Shown: positions 1 to 11,000, counted from the stretch's first letter. The stretch is 11,957 bases of DNA from Ochromonadaceae sp. CCMP2298 (GCA_026770595.1 MU634478.1:1-11957); one strand, 5' to 3'. Made by a program: numbers and translations. The notes: generated by a model not told the origin, from the letters alone.

Positions 1-129
1 ACGAGCCCCGAGGACGTGACGAGGGAGCGCACCGCGTTTGAGATCGCAGCGCAGTCTACAGCGAGCCATGAACGCATAGCAAGAGTACTGAATCTCAGGC
101 CCCGTTGGCGCACCTTTGAGAACGCTTAA
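1..129 (+). CDS. Possible C-terminal fragment of an upstream gene, unknown function
   Basis: Frame 1 is open from the window edge to a TAA at 127-129 and would encode 42 residues. The reading has a mixed, protein-like composition, starting T-S-P-E-D-V and ending R-W-R-T-F-E-N-A. The other two forward frames are closed by stops within the first 45 bases. Third positions are almost all G or C in the first half, like the neighbouring gene, and less so in the second half. If real, it is the end of a gene on the same strand as ATG2, whose start lies 133 bases beyond this stop. I do not recognise the family. A 42-codon open stretch can occur by chance in GC-rich DNA, so this is a weak call; the region could equally be ATG2 promoter or 5' UTR. 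Confidence 0.3.
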   Translation, partial: TSPEDVTRERTAFEIAAQSTASHERIARVLNLRPRWRTFENA

Positions 130-262
130 CTAGGCTGGGTGTACAGCAAGACACACATTCCACGGCAGTGGCAAAGCGGAGCGGCTTCCGACTCGCTTTC
201 AGTCCTACAGCCCAGGATCCAGAGCTTCCCAGCACTCCCCATAACTTTCAACCGAGACCAGG
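130..262 (+). promoter_or_regulatory. Upstream region / 5' UTR of ATG2 with strong start context
   Basis: This stretch lies directly before the ATG2 start. I see no TATA box or other clear core-promoter element. No ATG occurs between 80 and 262, so the ATG at 263 is the first available one after the possible upstream gene. The start context has A at -3 and G at +4 (caggATGGa), a good Kozak match. An in-frame TAA at 242-244 closes the frame just upstream and fixes 263 as the start. The pyrimidine-rich stretch ending in CAG near 210 could be a 5' UTR splice acceptor, but nothing else supports that. Confidence 0.4.
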
Positions 263-982
263 ATGGACTTCGTGCTGAACCGGCTGACGGACCTGGGTCT
301 GCGGCGGGTGTACAAGTTCCTGCTGAAGCGGACGATCGGCAAGTATTTAGAGGACGAGCTGCTGATCGACCAGCTCGAAGTGGTGTCCAGAGACGGCGTG
401 GTGAAGCTGCGCGACATCCGATTGAAGGTGGACGTGCTCAACGAGGAGTTCTTCAAAGACCTGCCTGTGAAGGTGGTCTCCCTGCACGTGTCGGAGCTGC
501 AGGTGCACATATCCTACCGCACATTGCTGACGGACAGCTGTCGCTTCGTGATCGACTGCGTAACCGTGGAGCTGGCGCCCAGCGACCGCGCCCCAGACTC
601 CCCCACACCCTCAGACGCGCCTGCCCCCACTCCCCTCTCTGCGCCTGTGCCTGCACCCAACACCTCTGACGAGGGGCAGAAGGGTCTTAGCTTTATAGCA
701 AATTGGGTAGAGGTGGTGGTTGCACGGCTGCAGGTGCAGGTGGGCAAGGTTTCTGTGCGACTCAAGATGCCACAGGCGCAGACGCTGACGCTGGCGAAGG
801 CCTCGAAGACAGTCAGGAGTGCCCAGCAGCCCACGCACGACATACTGCTAACCCTGACTGACATCCAGTACTTCAACGACGATCCTAGGGTGTACAGCAC
901 TTCAGAAAGCGCCGTCGCACTGTCTACCAAGCTCACCTCCGGCACTGCTGATGCTACCGCTCTGCAGCTAGGGGCCAAGAAG
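263..982 (+). other. ATG2: ATG2 exon 1: chorein N domain and following conserved block
   Basis: Exon 1 encodes residues 1-240 and ends in phase 0 at AAG|GTACGT. Residues 1 to about 110 form the chorein/VPS13-type N-terminal domain: R-R-V-Y-K-F-L-L-K-R, then Y-L-E-D-E-L, then V-V-K-L-R-D-I-R-L-K-V-D-V-L-N. In this family the domain caps the lipid-binding groove at the ER end and takes up phospholipid. A Pro/Ala/Ser-rich linker (about 112-135) separates it from a second conserved stretch reading S-F-I-A-N-W-V-E and V-Q-V-G-K-V-S-V-R-L. The spelling is closer to plant and protist ATG2 than to the animal or yeast proteins, as judged from memory of the families. Confidence 0.85.
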
Positions 983-1069
983 GTACGTACTGTATGCCTC
1001 TGACGCCTTCCTGTCCCAATCGATGTTAACGCTTGTCGAAGTGTCGGGTCACATACGTACACACACACA

Positions 1070-1106
<37 letters not shown>

Positions 1107-4100
1107 AAACACACAAACAAATAAACGCACACACACATAGGTAGTAAAGGTGGCAGCGATGGAAGTGGGGCTTATTCCCACCTCTGACGTGGGTGGGGGT
1201 GCCATATCTCTTCTGCAGCTCACCTCCCAGCAGCCCCTAGTAGCCTTCGTCAAGTTCGACCGCTCAGAGGGTGGGGTGCGGGGTATCGAGCTGGATGTGT
1301 CATTGCCCAGCCTGCTGCTGCGACTCGACGTGCCCGCGGCCAGGGTGCTCGCTCACTCCTGTGCCGGATACTTAGCAGGCATTGCGCAGGTAAAAAGCAC
1401 ATCTCCAAGCGCCGCCGGGGGTAGGGCGGCAGCAGGAGCCGGAGTAGGTGGGGGAACAAGCGCAGGTGCAGGTCAGCAGGGTGTGGGTGGAGGCGTAGGT
1501 GCAGGTGGGGGTGATAGGGGCACAGGTGCAGGGAGCGGAGCAGAGGGCGAGTTTAGGACCATCGCTGCGAACGTTCTACAGCGCGTGCTGGACGCGGAGC
1601 CTGCGCTGAAGACCCTGTTGTGGCTGGAGAAGTCGGAGGGGGCGGCGGGCAGGAGCCTCAGGCACCGGGGGCAGGGGGGTGAGGGCGATGACGTCGACCT
1701 AGCGCGTGTTGCGCAGCTGATGCGCCAATATCGCACATCACGCAGAGCGGCCGAGAACGCACTAGCAGGCACCGGGGGTGTGGGCAGTGGGGGCATGGGT
1801 GGCATTAGTGGCATGGTTGTGAGCGTGGGGGGAAAGAGCTTGGGTATGTTTGGGGGAGCATGCCCGGTAGCGGGTGCCGGTCTGGCGGCCGGCTTGATGG
1901 GCTCTGGTCTGGTTGAATCCGACAGCGACGGCGATTTCCCCGCCTCCGAGCCCGGCAGCGAGGAGGAGGACGAGGGCGAGTTCCTAGACGCTGTCAGCCG
2001 CCGCCCCATCACGCGGCTGAAGATGGGGGCCTCCGGGGGCCTGGGCTCATCCATCACAGGAGGTGGGGGTGCAGGCGTGGGGGGCTTGGGGGCATCTCTC
2101 ATGGCCACTTCCACGTACAGTTTGGACCAGTCCTCCTACCCCGCCCACGCCAAAACCAACACCTCCCGTTACGGGGGGGAATCTGGGACTGGGGTGGGCG
2201 CCTCGGGGCTTTTCCACTCCACTATGCAGGGGCCGCAGGGACAGGGGCGCTCCGAGATGTTTGCCTCCGCGCTCTCTGTGGGCTCTCGCGGGGACCTGGG
2301 AGCATCCCGGGGAGACGGGACGTGGGTGGGGACGGGCGGGCCCACCTCTGTGTCTGTCTCTCTGAAGGCGCGGCTGCACGTGCTCAGCGCGCAGGTGGTG
2401 TTCGCTGATCTCAGTGCCGCGTCTGCCGTCTCCTCCTCTGCTTCTTCCTCTGCCTCTACTCCCACCTGCGCCTCTGCATCCGCCTCTGCCTCTGCTGCTG
2501 CGCTCTCAGCGGCGCTGGGCGAGGTGAAGAGGGGCGGCGCGCCTCTGCGTAGCGAGCTCAGCCTCTCTCTGTTGGACACGGTGTTCACCGCCAAGTGCGA
2601 CTACAAACTGCCCAGTGCAAACAGTGACAGCGGAGATGGCAGTGGAGGTGGGGGCAGTGGAGGTGGCAGTGGCAGCGGAGGCAGTGGCAGTGGTACTGTC
2701 CTGTGCACTCTATCGCTGCGGACTGTGGAGGTATCGGAGGCCTACTCAGACACCTTCTACCGCACCCTCAGCTCAGCCGTCATAGAAACTGCCGCCAACA
2801 GTGGGCTTGGACAAGGAAAGGTTGTTTTACCCGCCCAGCGGCGGCCCCTGCTAGTTTTTTCGTCTCCGACGGACTCACGGCGCATCTACGCCCCCCCGAA
2901 CGTGAGCATCGCTGTGGAGTACACCCCTGCAGTGGTCGCACCAGTCGCCGCCCCCCCGGGCGCCGTGGACGGGCTGCTATACGGGCCCGGCGCGCGGCGC
3001 CCAGCGCCCGCCGCCGCGAAGGTGGGGCCAGGGGTTGGAGCAGGGTCGGGGTTTGGGGCTGGGGCAGGGTCGGGTGTGGGGCCTGGGTTGGGGGCGGGGA
3101 CTGGGGCGGTTTCGCAGGCGGTGATGTCTGTGACGGTGGAGTTGGAGCCTGTGCTGTGCACAATGTCGGTTGCGCAGGTGGGGCACTGGGGGGGCGCGGT
3201 GGGGGCGCTGGTAGGCGCACTGCTGGGGGGCGTGCTGGTTGCGCAAGAGTCGTCGGCCGCAATGAAGTGCGCGATCAACGTAGCCCGCCTGGATGTCTTT
3301 CTCACCACACCAGAGGTGCTAGCGCCATACGTGAACACGCCCCGCATTCTCCTGCCCTCCTCTGCGCCCGCTGCTGTGGCCGCTGCGGCCTCTGGGGGCG
3401 ACTGGGGGGCGATGCTCATGGCCCTCAATCTGTCCCACAGCACCAGCACAGGTGCGAGCGCAGGTGGGGGCACAGGTGGGGGTGGTGGAGAAGAGGCAGA
3501 AGACTGGAAGCTGCTCTGCCGCTCCCCCGTAGACGGCGTTGTCGATCCCAGCAGCGGAGGCACCGCGGGCGGGCGTGCAGGCAGTGACCCAGCGGTGCGG
3601 CTGCTGACGGGGCTACGCGGCGGGCTGCAATTTTCTCTGCAGAAGATCACCGTGGACCTCGCCAGCCCCGTGCAGAGCCAGCAGGGGCTGAGCAGCAGCA
3701 AGACGGGGGGTGAGTCTATTTTCCGCGGGGCGGGGATGAGCGACGTCTGTCTGTCGCTCGTCGTGGCCGTGCCTGATACAGAAAGCGGAGGAGGGGGAGG
3801 TGGGGGCGGGCGTGTGGCGTGGCATTCGCCCCCCCGCAGAGTGGGCGCCAATACCGCACAGGTGGCCTTCTTCAGCACGGCAGTGGTGAGGGCCAGGGGC
3901 AAAGCGGGCACACAGGGAGTACGTCTGGGTGTAGGCTCACCCGACCTCAGCAGTAGCGGTAGCAGTAACAGTGGCAGCTTCACCGGGGGGCAGGGATCAA
4001 CCTACGGCTACAGTAGTGCGATGGGGGGATCCACCTATGGGTACAGCAGCGCTATGGGATCGGGCGTACATACAGACGACCCCGGCCCCCGACCCCCCGC

Positions 4101-7100
4101 GTCCGACCCTGCCGCGGCGCTGCACTTCAGTGCCTGGCACATCCATGCAGATCTGAAGAAGCGCGAGTACAATGCGCTGCTGATGATCGCAGAAGTGGTG
4201 CTCCCACCCTCCTCCTCCTCCTCTCCTTCCACACTGCACCCCACCCCTGCTTCTCTGTCAACACCCTCTCTCCCATCTGCTTCTCCCGGTGCCTTTAGCA
4301 TCTCTGTCACTGCGCACACTACCACCGTCTGCCTATCTGAGGACGAGCCAGAGCTCTACTCCTTCCCACTGCTGGACCGGCTCGCCAAGACAGCCCGGAG
4401 GGAGAAGCGGGCAGCGGAGAGGGCAGAGAGAGAGAGGGAGGGAGAGGGGGCAGAGAGGACAGAGGGGGTACAGGGGGCAGAGAGGGCAGACAAAGCGGAG
4501 AGGAGCAGCACCAGCAACCCCAGCAGCAGCAGCAAGGACGACTCTGACGATCCCCCCTTCAGCCTCGTCGTCTCCATCGTGGACCCCCTCTTCTCCGTAG
4601 TCCTCTCAGGGGTCTCGGGCGCCGACATCTTCCTCTCCGCGCGCGCCAACGATGTCGCCGTCTACGAGATGAACTTGTCCCAGTTCCGGGACCTAGTAAG
4701 ATGCGGGTTTGACTTCAACCGGACAACCGGCCGCGAGGCGCGGTACGGCGCGAACAAGCACCTAGTGCCCTTCATACGCCGCGCCTCCATACATGTGGCG
4801 GGTATGGATGAGGCGGGGGCGGGGGCGCACAGTAGGGAGATATACTCTACCCTGCTGGGTGACAACACATCTTTCGGGGATGCATTCGAGGTGCGCCTGG
4901 CGATGACAGGTGGGGCTGGGGGCGGTGCAAGCGGGGACAGTGGGGAAGAAGATGCAGGTGGGTGTGCACGTGGGGGTGTGGGTGGAGGTGCAGGTTTGGG
5001 GGGTGGGGGTACTGTCAAGGGCGTCAAGCGCGTGGAGTTTTTCATCGACTTCTTCGACATCCTATTCAGCTACGACCCCCAGTCCCGCTGGCTCATGGGC
5101 GCAGTTAAGCTCTTCACGCCGGACTCCGCCGCATTAGTGCTGCGCGACAGGCAGGAGCGGCGGACCCTCGCAGCCCTTGACCGGTTCACGCAGCTGAGGC
5201 CGGAGCAGCAGGCGCTACCAGAAGTGCAAAAACTCATTTTTGCGTTGATGGCTCCGGAGGAATACGGGTACGGGGGTGGTGGGGGTGGGGGTGTAGGCAC
5301 TGGGGGTGTTGGAGGGGTTGGGGTTGCCGGTACCGATGGCGCGAATGGGGGAGGGGCCCCCTCTGTGGCGGCGCTGACTGCGGCATTGCCCTTCGAGCTG
5401 ACCAAGGTGGCTGTGCGTGTGCGACACTGCATCATAGACTACTGCTGCCAGCCCAGCAGTGCTCTGTCCAGCCGCAGCGGCATGGGCAAGGGCATGGGAG
5501 GTGTGGGAGGTATGGGAGGTACGGAGGGTGGAGCGGGAGACAGGGGTGCGAGCGGATCTCGGGTGCTGCTGACTGCAGGGCTGATGACAGTGGCCTCCAC
5601 CATCGCTTCCAACTCCGAGCAGGTCAGCCTGAAGATATCCTGCGGCGGTCTGAACCTGCACCTCAGCGACCGACTGCCCCTGCCCGAGGGACACGCGCAG
5701 TATGCCCAGTCTGGCCTGTCCTCTCCCACCTCTACTCCCGCCTCTGCACCCGCCTCTACACCTGCCACATCAATATCTACACCAGTGGTAGCGGGTGCGA
5801 GCGCGGGGTCGGATGCGGGTGCGCGTGACGCTTCCCAGCGCGTGGAGGAGCAGGACCAGAGCGTGGGGGAGTTCCTGCAGCAGCACGGGTTCGTGGAGCT
5901 GCTGCTCATGGACCACGTAGCCCTCACCGTGGCCATAAACGGCGCGTACAGCGGTAGTGGCAGTGGCGGCAGTGGTGGTAGTGGCGGTGAGGCGCTTGTG
6001 GTGTCACTTGACGCCGGTCTGGTCAGCGCCACCGCCTGTGTGGACAGCCTCTCGACGCTGGGCGCAGTGGCGGCCACCTGGGGCGAGGAGTTCTCTGCCT
6101 CTAGCACACAGGCGGACAGAGAGGCGGCCCTGAGGAAAAGGAGGCAGGCCCTGCTGAGGCGGGGCCGGGGCAAGGCGGAGGCCGTGACGGTGGGCGGTGT
6201 GGGCGGCGGTGTAGGGGGAGGGGTGGGAGTGAATGGGGTGGATGGGTTGGAGGGTAGCGGTCTACTGCTACTGGACAGGGAGGAGGCAGATGCGCGCGCA
6301 GAGACAGGGGACAACACAGCCGACGCTAGACCCATCCTCATACCCGCCGACCTCACTGTCGACCTGCCCGTCAGACGCAGGCACACAGACACGCCCATTG
6401 GTAGCAAGAACGCAGTAGCGGGGCCGGGGGGCATTTTCCAGCAGAGCGCTGCTATGCACCTGTCGGCTGGTATGGAGGGCGCAGGCATGGATGAGATGGT
6501 GGTTGAGGATTACTACCCAGACATGGGCGCTGCTGCGGTTGCGGGCACGGGTGTGAACGCGGATGCAGGGGCGGATGCGGCTGTGGCTGTTGTTGGCGCT
6601 GCAGAGGGTGCGGCTACATTTGCTGCGATTACTGCCGTTACTGCGGTTACAGCCGTTACAGTGGTTGTGGTTGCAGTTGCAGACGAGCTGCGCGCCAGGC
6701 CGACCTCCCCAGAGGCCACCTCTCCCCCGCCACTACTACCCCTACTACCCCTACTACCCTTACTGCCCCTAAACAGCTCCGACCAGTCCCCAGCCAGTGC
6801 GGCACAGGGGTGGTCGAGCTCCAGTACGAGTGTCATGGGCAGTGTCATAGGTACGGATTTAGACATGGGCTTGGGCATGGCCATGGCGGGCATGGATATG
6901 AGCACAGGCATGGGTATGGGTATGGGTATGGGCACAGGCATGGGGATGGATATGGGTATGGGCCTGAGCACGATGGGTTCGAGGGGTTCGGGGATGGAGT
7001 CCGACTCTGGGCTGGGGGGGGTTGAGGAGTCAGCGCAGTGGCTGCCCACCTATGACTACGAGGACGATGACGGCGGCTTCCAGGCTTTCGAACCGTCCGG

Positions 7101-8037
7101 GGGTGCGGGTGGGGGCTTGCTGGACGGGCGTTTCACGCATCCCGTTCCCCCCATAGCCCCGATACCCCCGGCGCATACTGCCTCTACTGCCTCTAGCTGC
7201 ACCCCCTCTCCTGCCCCTGCCTTGTTGAAGCCCCTGCCGCACCTGCTGGATCTTGACGACGAGCCGGAGACGACCGTGCCGGGGGGCAGCGACGAGGAGG
7301 CAGAGGGGGGAAATGAGCTCGAAGGGGCAGATTTTGATGCAGAGGGGGAAGTGGCAGAGGGGGGGGCGGGGGACTGGAAAGTTATGGGTGAGGAGCGCGA
7401 CGCCTACACCTACGCCTACGAGGAGAATCGGTCCACTGCTGGGTCTGACGATGCGGAGGAGCCCCCGCCCCTGCTGAGCCAGAGCCTGTGGGGCATGCAG
7501 AGCCTGGCCTACTTCGGCCTGGGGGCGGCGCCTGTCTACGAGGAGTTTGAGTTGCAGAGCCTGCGGCCGGGCAGTGGTGCAGGGGCAGATGCGGACGCAG
7601 ATGCGGGTGTGGGCATGGACCCTAGCTCCGGAGAAGGTACCAGAATAGGTAATTGCGTCGACAAGGGCGCCGGTAGCGGGGATGGGGGCGAGGATGAGGA
7701 GGGGGCAGGGGTATTAATAGATTCATTTGGGGCAGTATTTAGTGACGGTCCGTCAGAGTCGAAGCAGAGCCAGGTCACGCAGAGCCGGGTCACGCAGGGG
7801 CGGATATTTGGAGAAAATTCGGACCCGGAGGACGAGGCGGATGAGCTACGGCCGTATAGAGAGGAAGGGGAGGAGCAGTGGCAGGAGCAGGGACGGAGGG
7901 AGGAGTGGGAGCAGGGGCAGGGACAGAGGGAGTGGGATGTCCCGATTGGGGGGGAGTTTGCGGAGGGAGGGGCATTCGAAGACTTCGCAGACGGGACGTT
8001 TCAGGCAGACTTCGGCTCAGACGATGAGCAGGGGCTA

Positions 8038-8074
<37 letters not shown>

Positions 8075-11000
8075 GCCATGAGCGGAGGGAGGAGCTAGTG
8101 AGCATCACGCATGAGGAGGCGCAGATGGGATTCGGCACGGCCCCCCCTCCCACGTCTGAAGAGCAAACACCCCCGCCCATACCCCAGCCCCAAGCAGCCT
8201 CCGAGCAGAGAGACGGAGTGAGTGAGGCGCAGAGAGGGGAGCAGCAGAGGATAGACGAGCACCACAGAGAGGCAGAGCAGCGGGCAGAGGCCCTGAGCGA
8301 GGGCGTGAGCTTGGCGGAGCTAGTGGCCATGGAGGACCTTGACAGGGCCTGGAGCGACCGGGATGACCTCCGCGCCAATGACACATATCCCTACAACAGT
8401 TCCACCGCCGTCGGTACCACCGGCACCGACTGCGACCTCGTCGGCACCGGCGGCAATGGTACCAACGCCAGTGCCGTCACCAACGGCACTGCGAATGGCC
8501 TCGAAGGGGTGGCTGGCGCTGGTGCGGGAATTGCGGTAACAGTTGCAGGTGCGGGTGTGGGGAATAAGCGCGCTCCCATCCAGGCAGCCCAGTGGTACGT
8601 AGACCCCTCGCTGCTCGAGATCTCCCCTCACTACGTGCCTGCCGCCTGCCACGGCGAGGACCTGGACGACCAGCGGCCCCTGGAGGAGCGTCGCCTGCCC
8701 TCCTCACTGGTGGTGAAGGTGCACGCCACTGTGCGCGTGAGAGTCTTCCAGGGCTTCGACTGGCCTTCAAGCCTGGACCTTCGACGCACGCAGAGGCGCG
8801 AGGCGCGCGAGGTGAGGGTAGCCGAGGCGGCCATGGCCAAGGCTCAGGCGCAAGCGGTGGCGCGGGCGGCCGATGCACAGGCGAGGCAAGGCGCGGCGCA
8901 GGGCTCTGGCGCTGGGGGCACTGGTGGCGGGCGTGTGCGGTTTCGCAAAGATGACCTGCTAGATGAGCTCACTGGTGCGGGGGCGGGCGGGCGACAGCGA
9001 CCTTTGTTCGAGGAGACTGTGAGGAGCAGGCCTTCCCGGGCGCACCAGGCGCAGACACCGGGGCAGGCACAGGCGCAGGCAGGGAGATTGCAGGAGGGGT
9101 CGGGGCCGGAGCACACAGGACGTGCGGGGTCAGGCACGGGCGCAGGCACAGACACAGGGGCTGGGATCGACCCCGACGAGGAGGCATGGGTGCCCCGCGC
9201 TCAGCGAGAGATGCTGGACCTGACCGCCAAAGATCTCTTCTTATGCATGCGTGTGTACGATACCCTAGACACCTACACCCACACGCACACCCAGGATGTG
9301 CTGCCCTCCCAGCGCGTGTCCCTCTCCGCCCAGGACTTTCTGGTCAGCTTTGGGCGCATAGGTGCGCGCCGCAGGAAGGTCCTGGGGGCGTGGGTGGCCC
9401 CCTCACGGCCTAGAAACTTGCACGAGCCCATGCTGAGGGGGGCGCTGCTGACCTACGAGCTGCCCGAGCCCAACTTCCCCCCTCGTGCACCCGCGTCTGA
9501 GGGGGGGGACGCGGGGGTGGGGGAGCGGGCGGTACCATCCGAGCAGAAGGGCAACCCCTCCAGCTGCACGGTATCTGAGCTGCGTCTGTACGTGCGTTTG
9601 CTGCCCCTGCGCTGCCACCTGGACGAAGAGGTCATCGCATTCGCCAAGGGAGTCGCAGCAGCTGCGGCTGAGCAGTCGCAGGCACAGGCGGTCTCCGGTG
9701 CGGATGCCAGCCCCACGGGGGAGGCCCAATCACAAGCCCAGACGGCCCAGACGCAGATGCAGTCCCGGTCTATGTATTTCCAGAGCGTCATGATGGGCGC
9801 TACCGATGTGAAGATAGACTACCGCCCAGGCACACTGTCTGTGGCCGCCCTGCGGGGAGGAGACTACCTCCAGCTGCTGAACATATTCCCCCCAGATGGC
9901 CTGGAATTAACCCTAGCGCAGGTGCAACTAAGGGGCATCTGCGGGGTGCAGGGGGTGGGGGACGCGTTGCTGGGACTGTGGGTACGAGACGTCTATGCGA
10001 ACCAGCTGCACAGGGTGGTATCGGGCACTGCCCCGTTCAGAGGCTTGTCCAACATAGGGGCGGAGTTCCAGCAGCTGATGGCGATCCCGATGAAGTGAGT
10101 TAATGCGTCTATGTGTCTGCTGTCTGTGCCTGCCTTCTCTTCGATCCCTGCTATACCTGCTGCCATCTCTGCAATTTCCTGTTTTGCCTCTGCTCGTTCT
10201 GCTTCCCTTGCTCATCCTTACTCTCATCTCCTCTCCCACGCTCCCACACTATGACACCCCCACCCTATAACCCTCTTCCCCCCCACAGGGACTACCGCAA
10301 GCAGGGCGGGGCGATGCGCGACCTCCGCAGGGGCACGCAGGCGCTGCTGCGCACAGTCACGCGCGAGACGCTGCACGTGTCTCAGAAGCTCACTATGCTG
10401 CTGGCCAATGCGCTAACCGAGCTAGCCGCCGACCCGCAAGAACCCCCCAGCCCCCACGGTCCCCCAGGCCCCCACGGCTCCCAGCCTCACGGTCCCCCAC
10501 GCGTCCCCCAGGGGCAGGGTAATGCCATCAGTGTCGGTGGTGTCGGTGGTAGGGGGACTGTTCCCAGGGGCGATCGGCGCAGCGTGGGGGGTGCCCAGCC
10601 GGCGGGTGTGGTGGAGGGCCTGGAACAAGCCTACACCTCCATCTCCCGGGAGCTGGGCAGCGCCGCCGAGACCGTCATCGCCATCCCCATACGGGAGTAT
10701 GTGCGCTCAGGGCCGGGGGGCTATCTCAAGTGCGTTATACGCGCCATGCCGCTGGCCGTTCTGCGACCCGTAGCGGGGGTGGCTGAGGGTCTAAGTGTGG
10801 CCATGCTGGGCCTGAGGAACGAGTTCGACCCAGCTGCGCGGCTGGACGAGGAAGACGTGTGGAACGTAGATATAGGCGCGCTGTTCCCCTCGTCCTCCTC
10901 TTCCTCCTTTGCGCCCCGCCAGTCGGGGGGGCAGAGGGGGCAGGGCGGGCAGAGGGCGCAGGGGGGACAGGGACAGGGGGGGCAGGGACAGGGGGGGCAG

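Larger units (their letters stand above)
6280..8570 (+). other. ATG2: Long acidic disordered linker of ATG2 (about residues 1954-2717)
   Basis: About 760 residues rich in D, E, G, A and Q separate the C-V-D-S block from the Q-G-F-D-W block. In animal ATG2A/B the corresponding, much shorter, linker carries the LC3/GABARAP-interacting motif and the WIPI4-binding segment (established knowledge). Here it holds several separable parts: an uncharged hydrophobic run (6610-6681), Pro-Leu repeats (6724-6771), a Met-Gly block (6865-6975), aromatic islands in acidic context (7459-7566, 7714-7749, 7957-8013), and Glu-Gln repeats (8038-8073). No stop occurs in frame. A third possibility for part of it is unspliced intron sequence, for example the donor-like ATAG|GTAATT near 7647. 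Confidence 0.75.

Noticed and set aside
68-79. Minimal upstream ORF (ATG AAC GCA TAG) before ATG2
   Set aside because: It may lie inside the coding end of an upstream gene (1-129), and the ATG2 transcription start is unknown. It matters only if the 5' UTR extends this far.
1120-1125. AATAAA polyadenylation signal
   Set aside because: It lies in intron 1 and is A-rich microsatellite flank. It could give a short transcript only if used prematurely, with no support here.
2886-3983. Long antisense open frame (365 codons), and many similar ones on both strands, such as 5439-6488 and 10735-11637 on the - strand
   Set aside because: They are Pro/Ala/Arg/Ser-rich shadows of GC-rich sense codons, with no recognisable domain, and they overlap the conserved ATG2 frame or repeats.
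8374-8490. Five N-x-S/T sequons within about 40 residues (N-D-T, N-S-S, N-G-T, N-A-S, N-G-T)
   Set aside because: ATG2 is cytosolic and there is no signal peptide, so N-glycosylation is not expected; the cluster follows from Asn/Gly/Thr-rich low complexity.
263-10098. Reading the three long frames as two or three separate genes
   Set aside because: The N-terminal and C-terminal ATG2 domains are split between them, and GT..AG introns join the frames exactly in phase.
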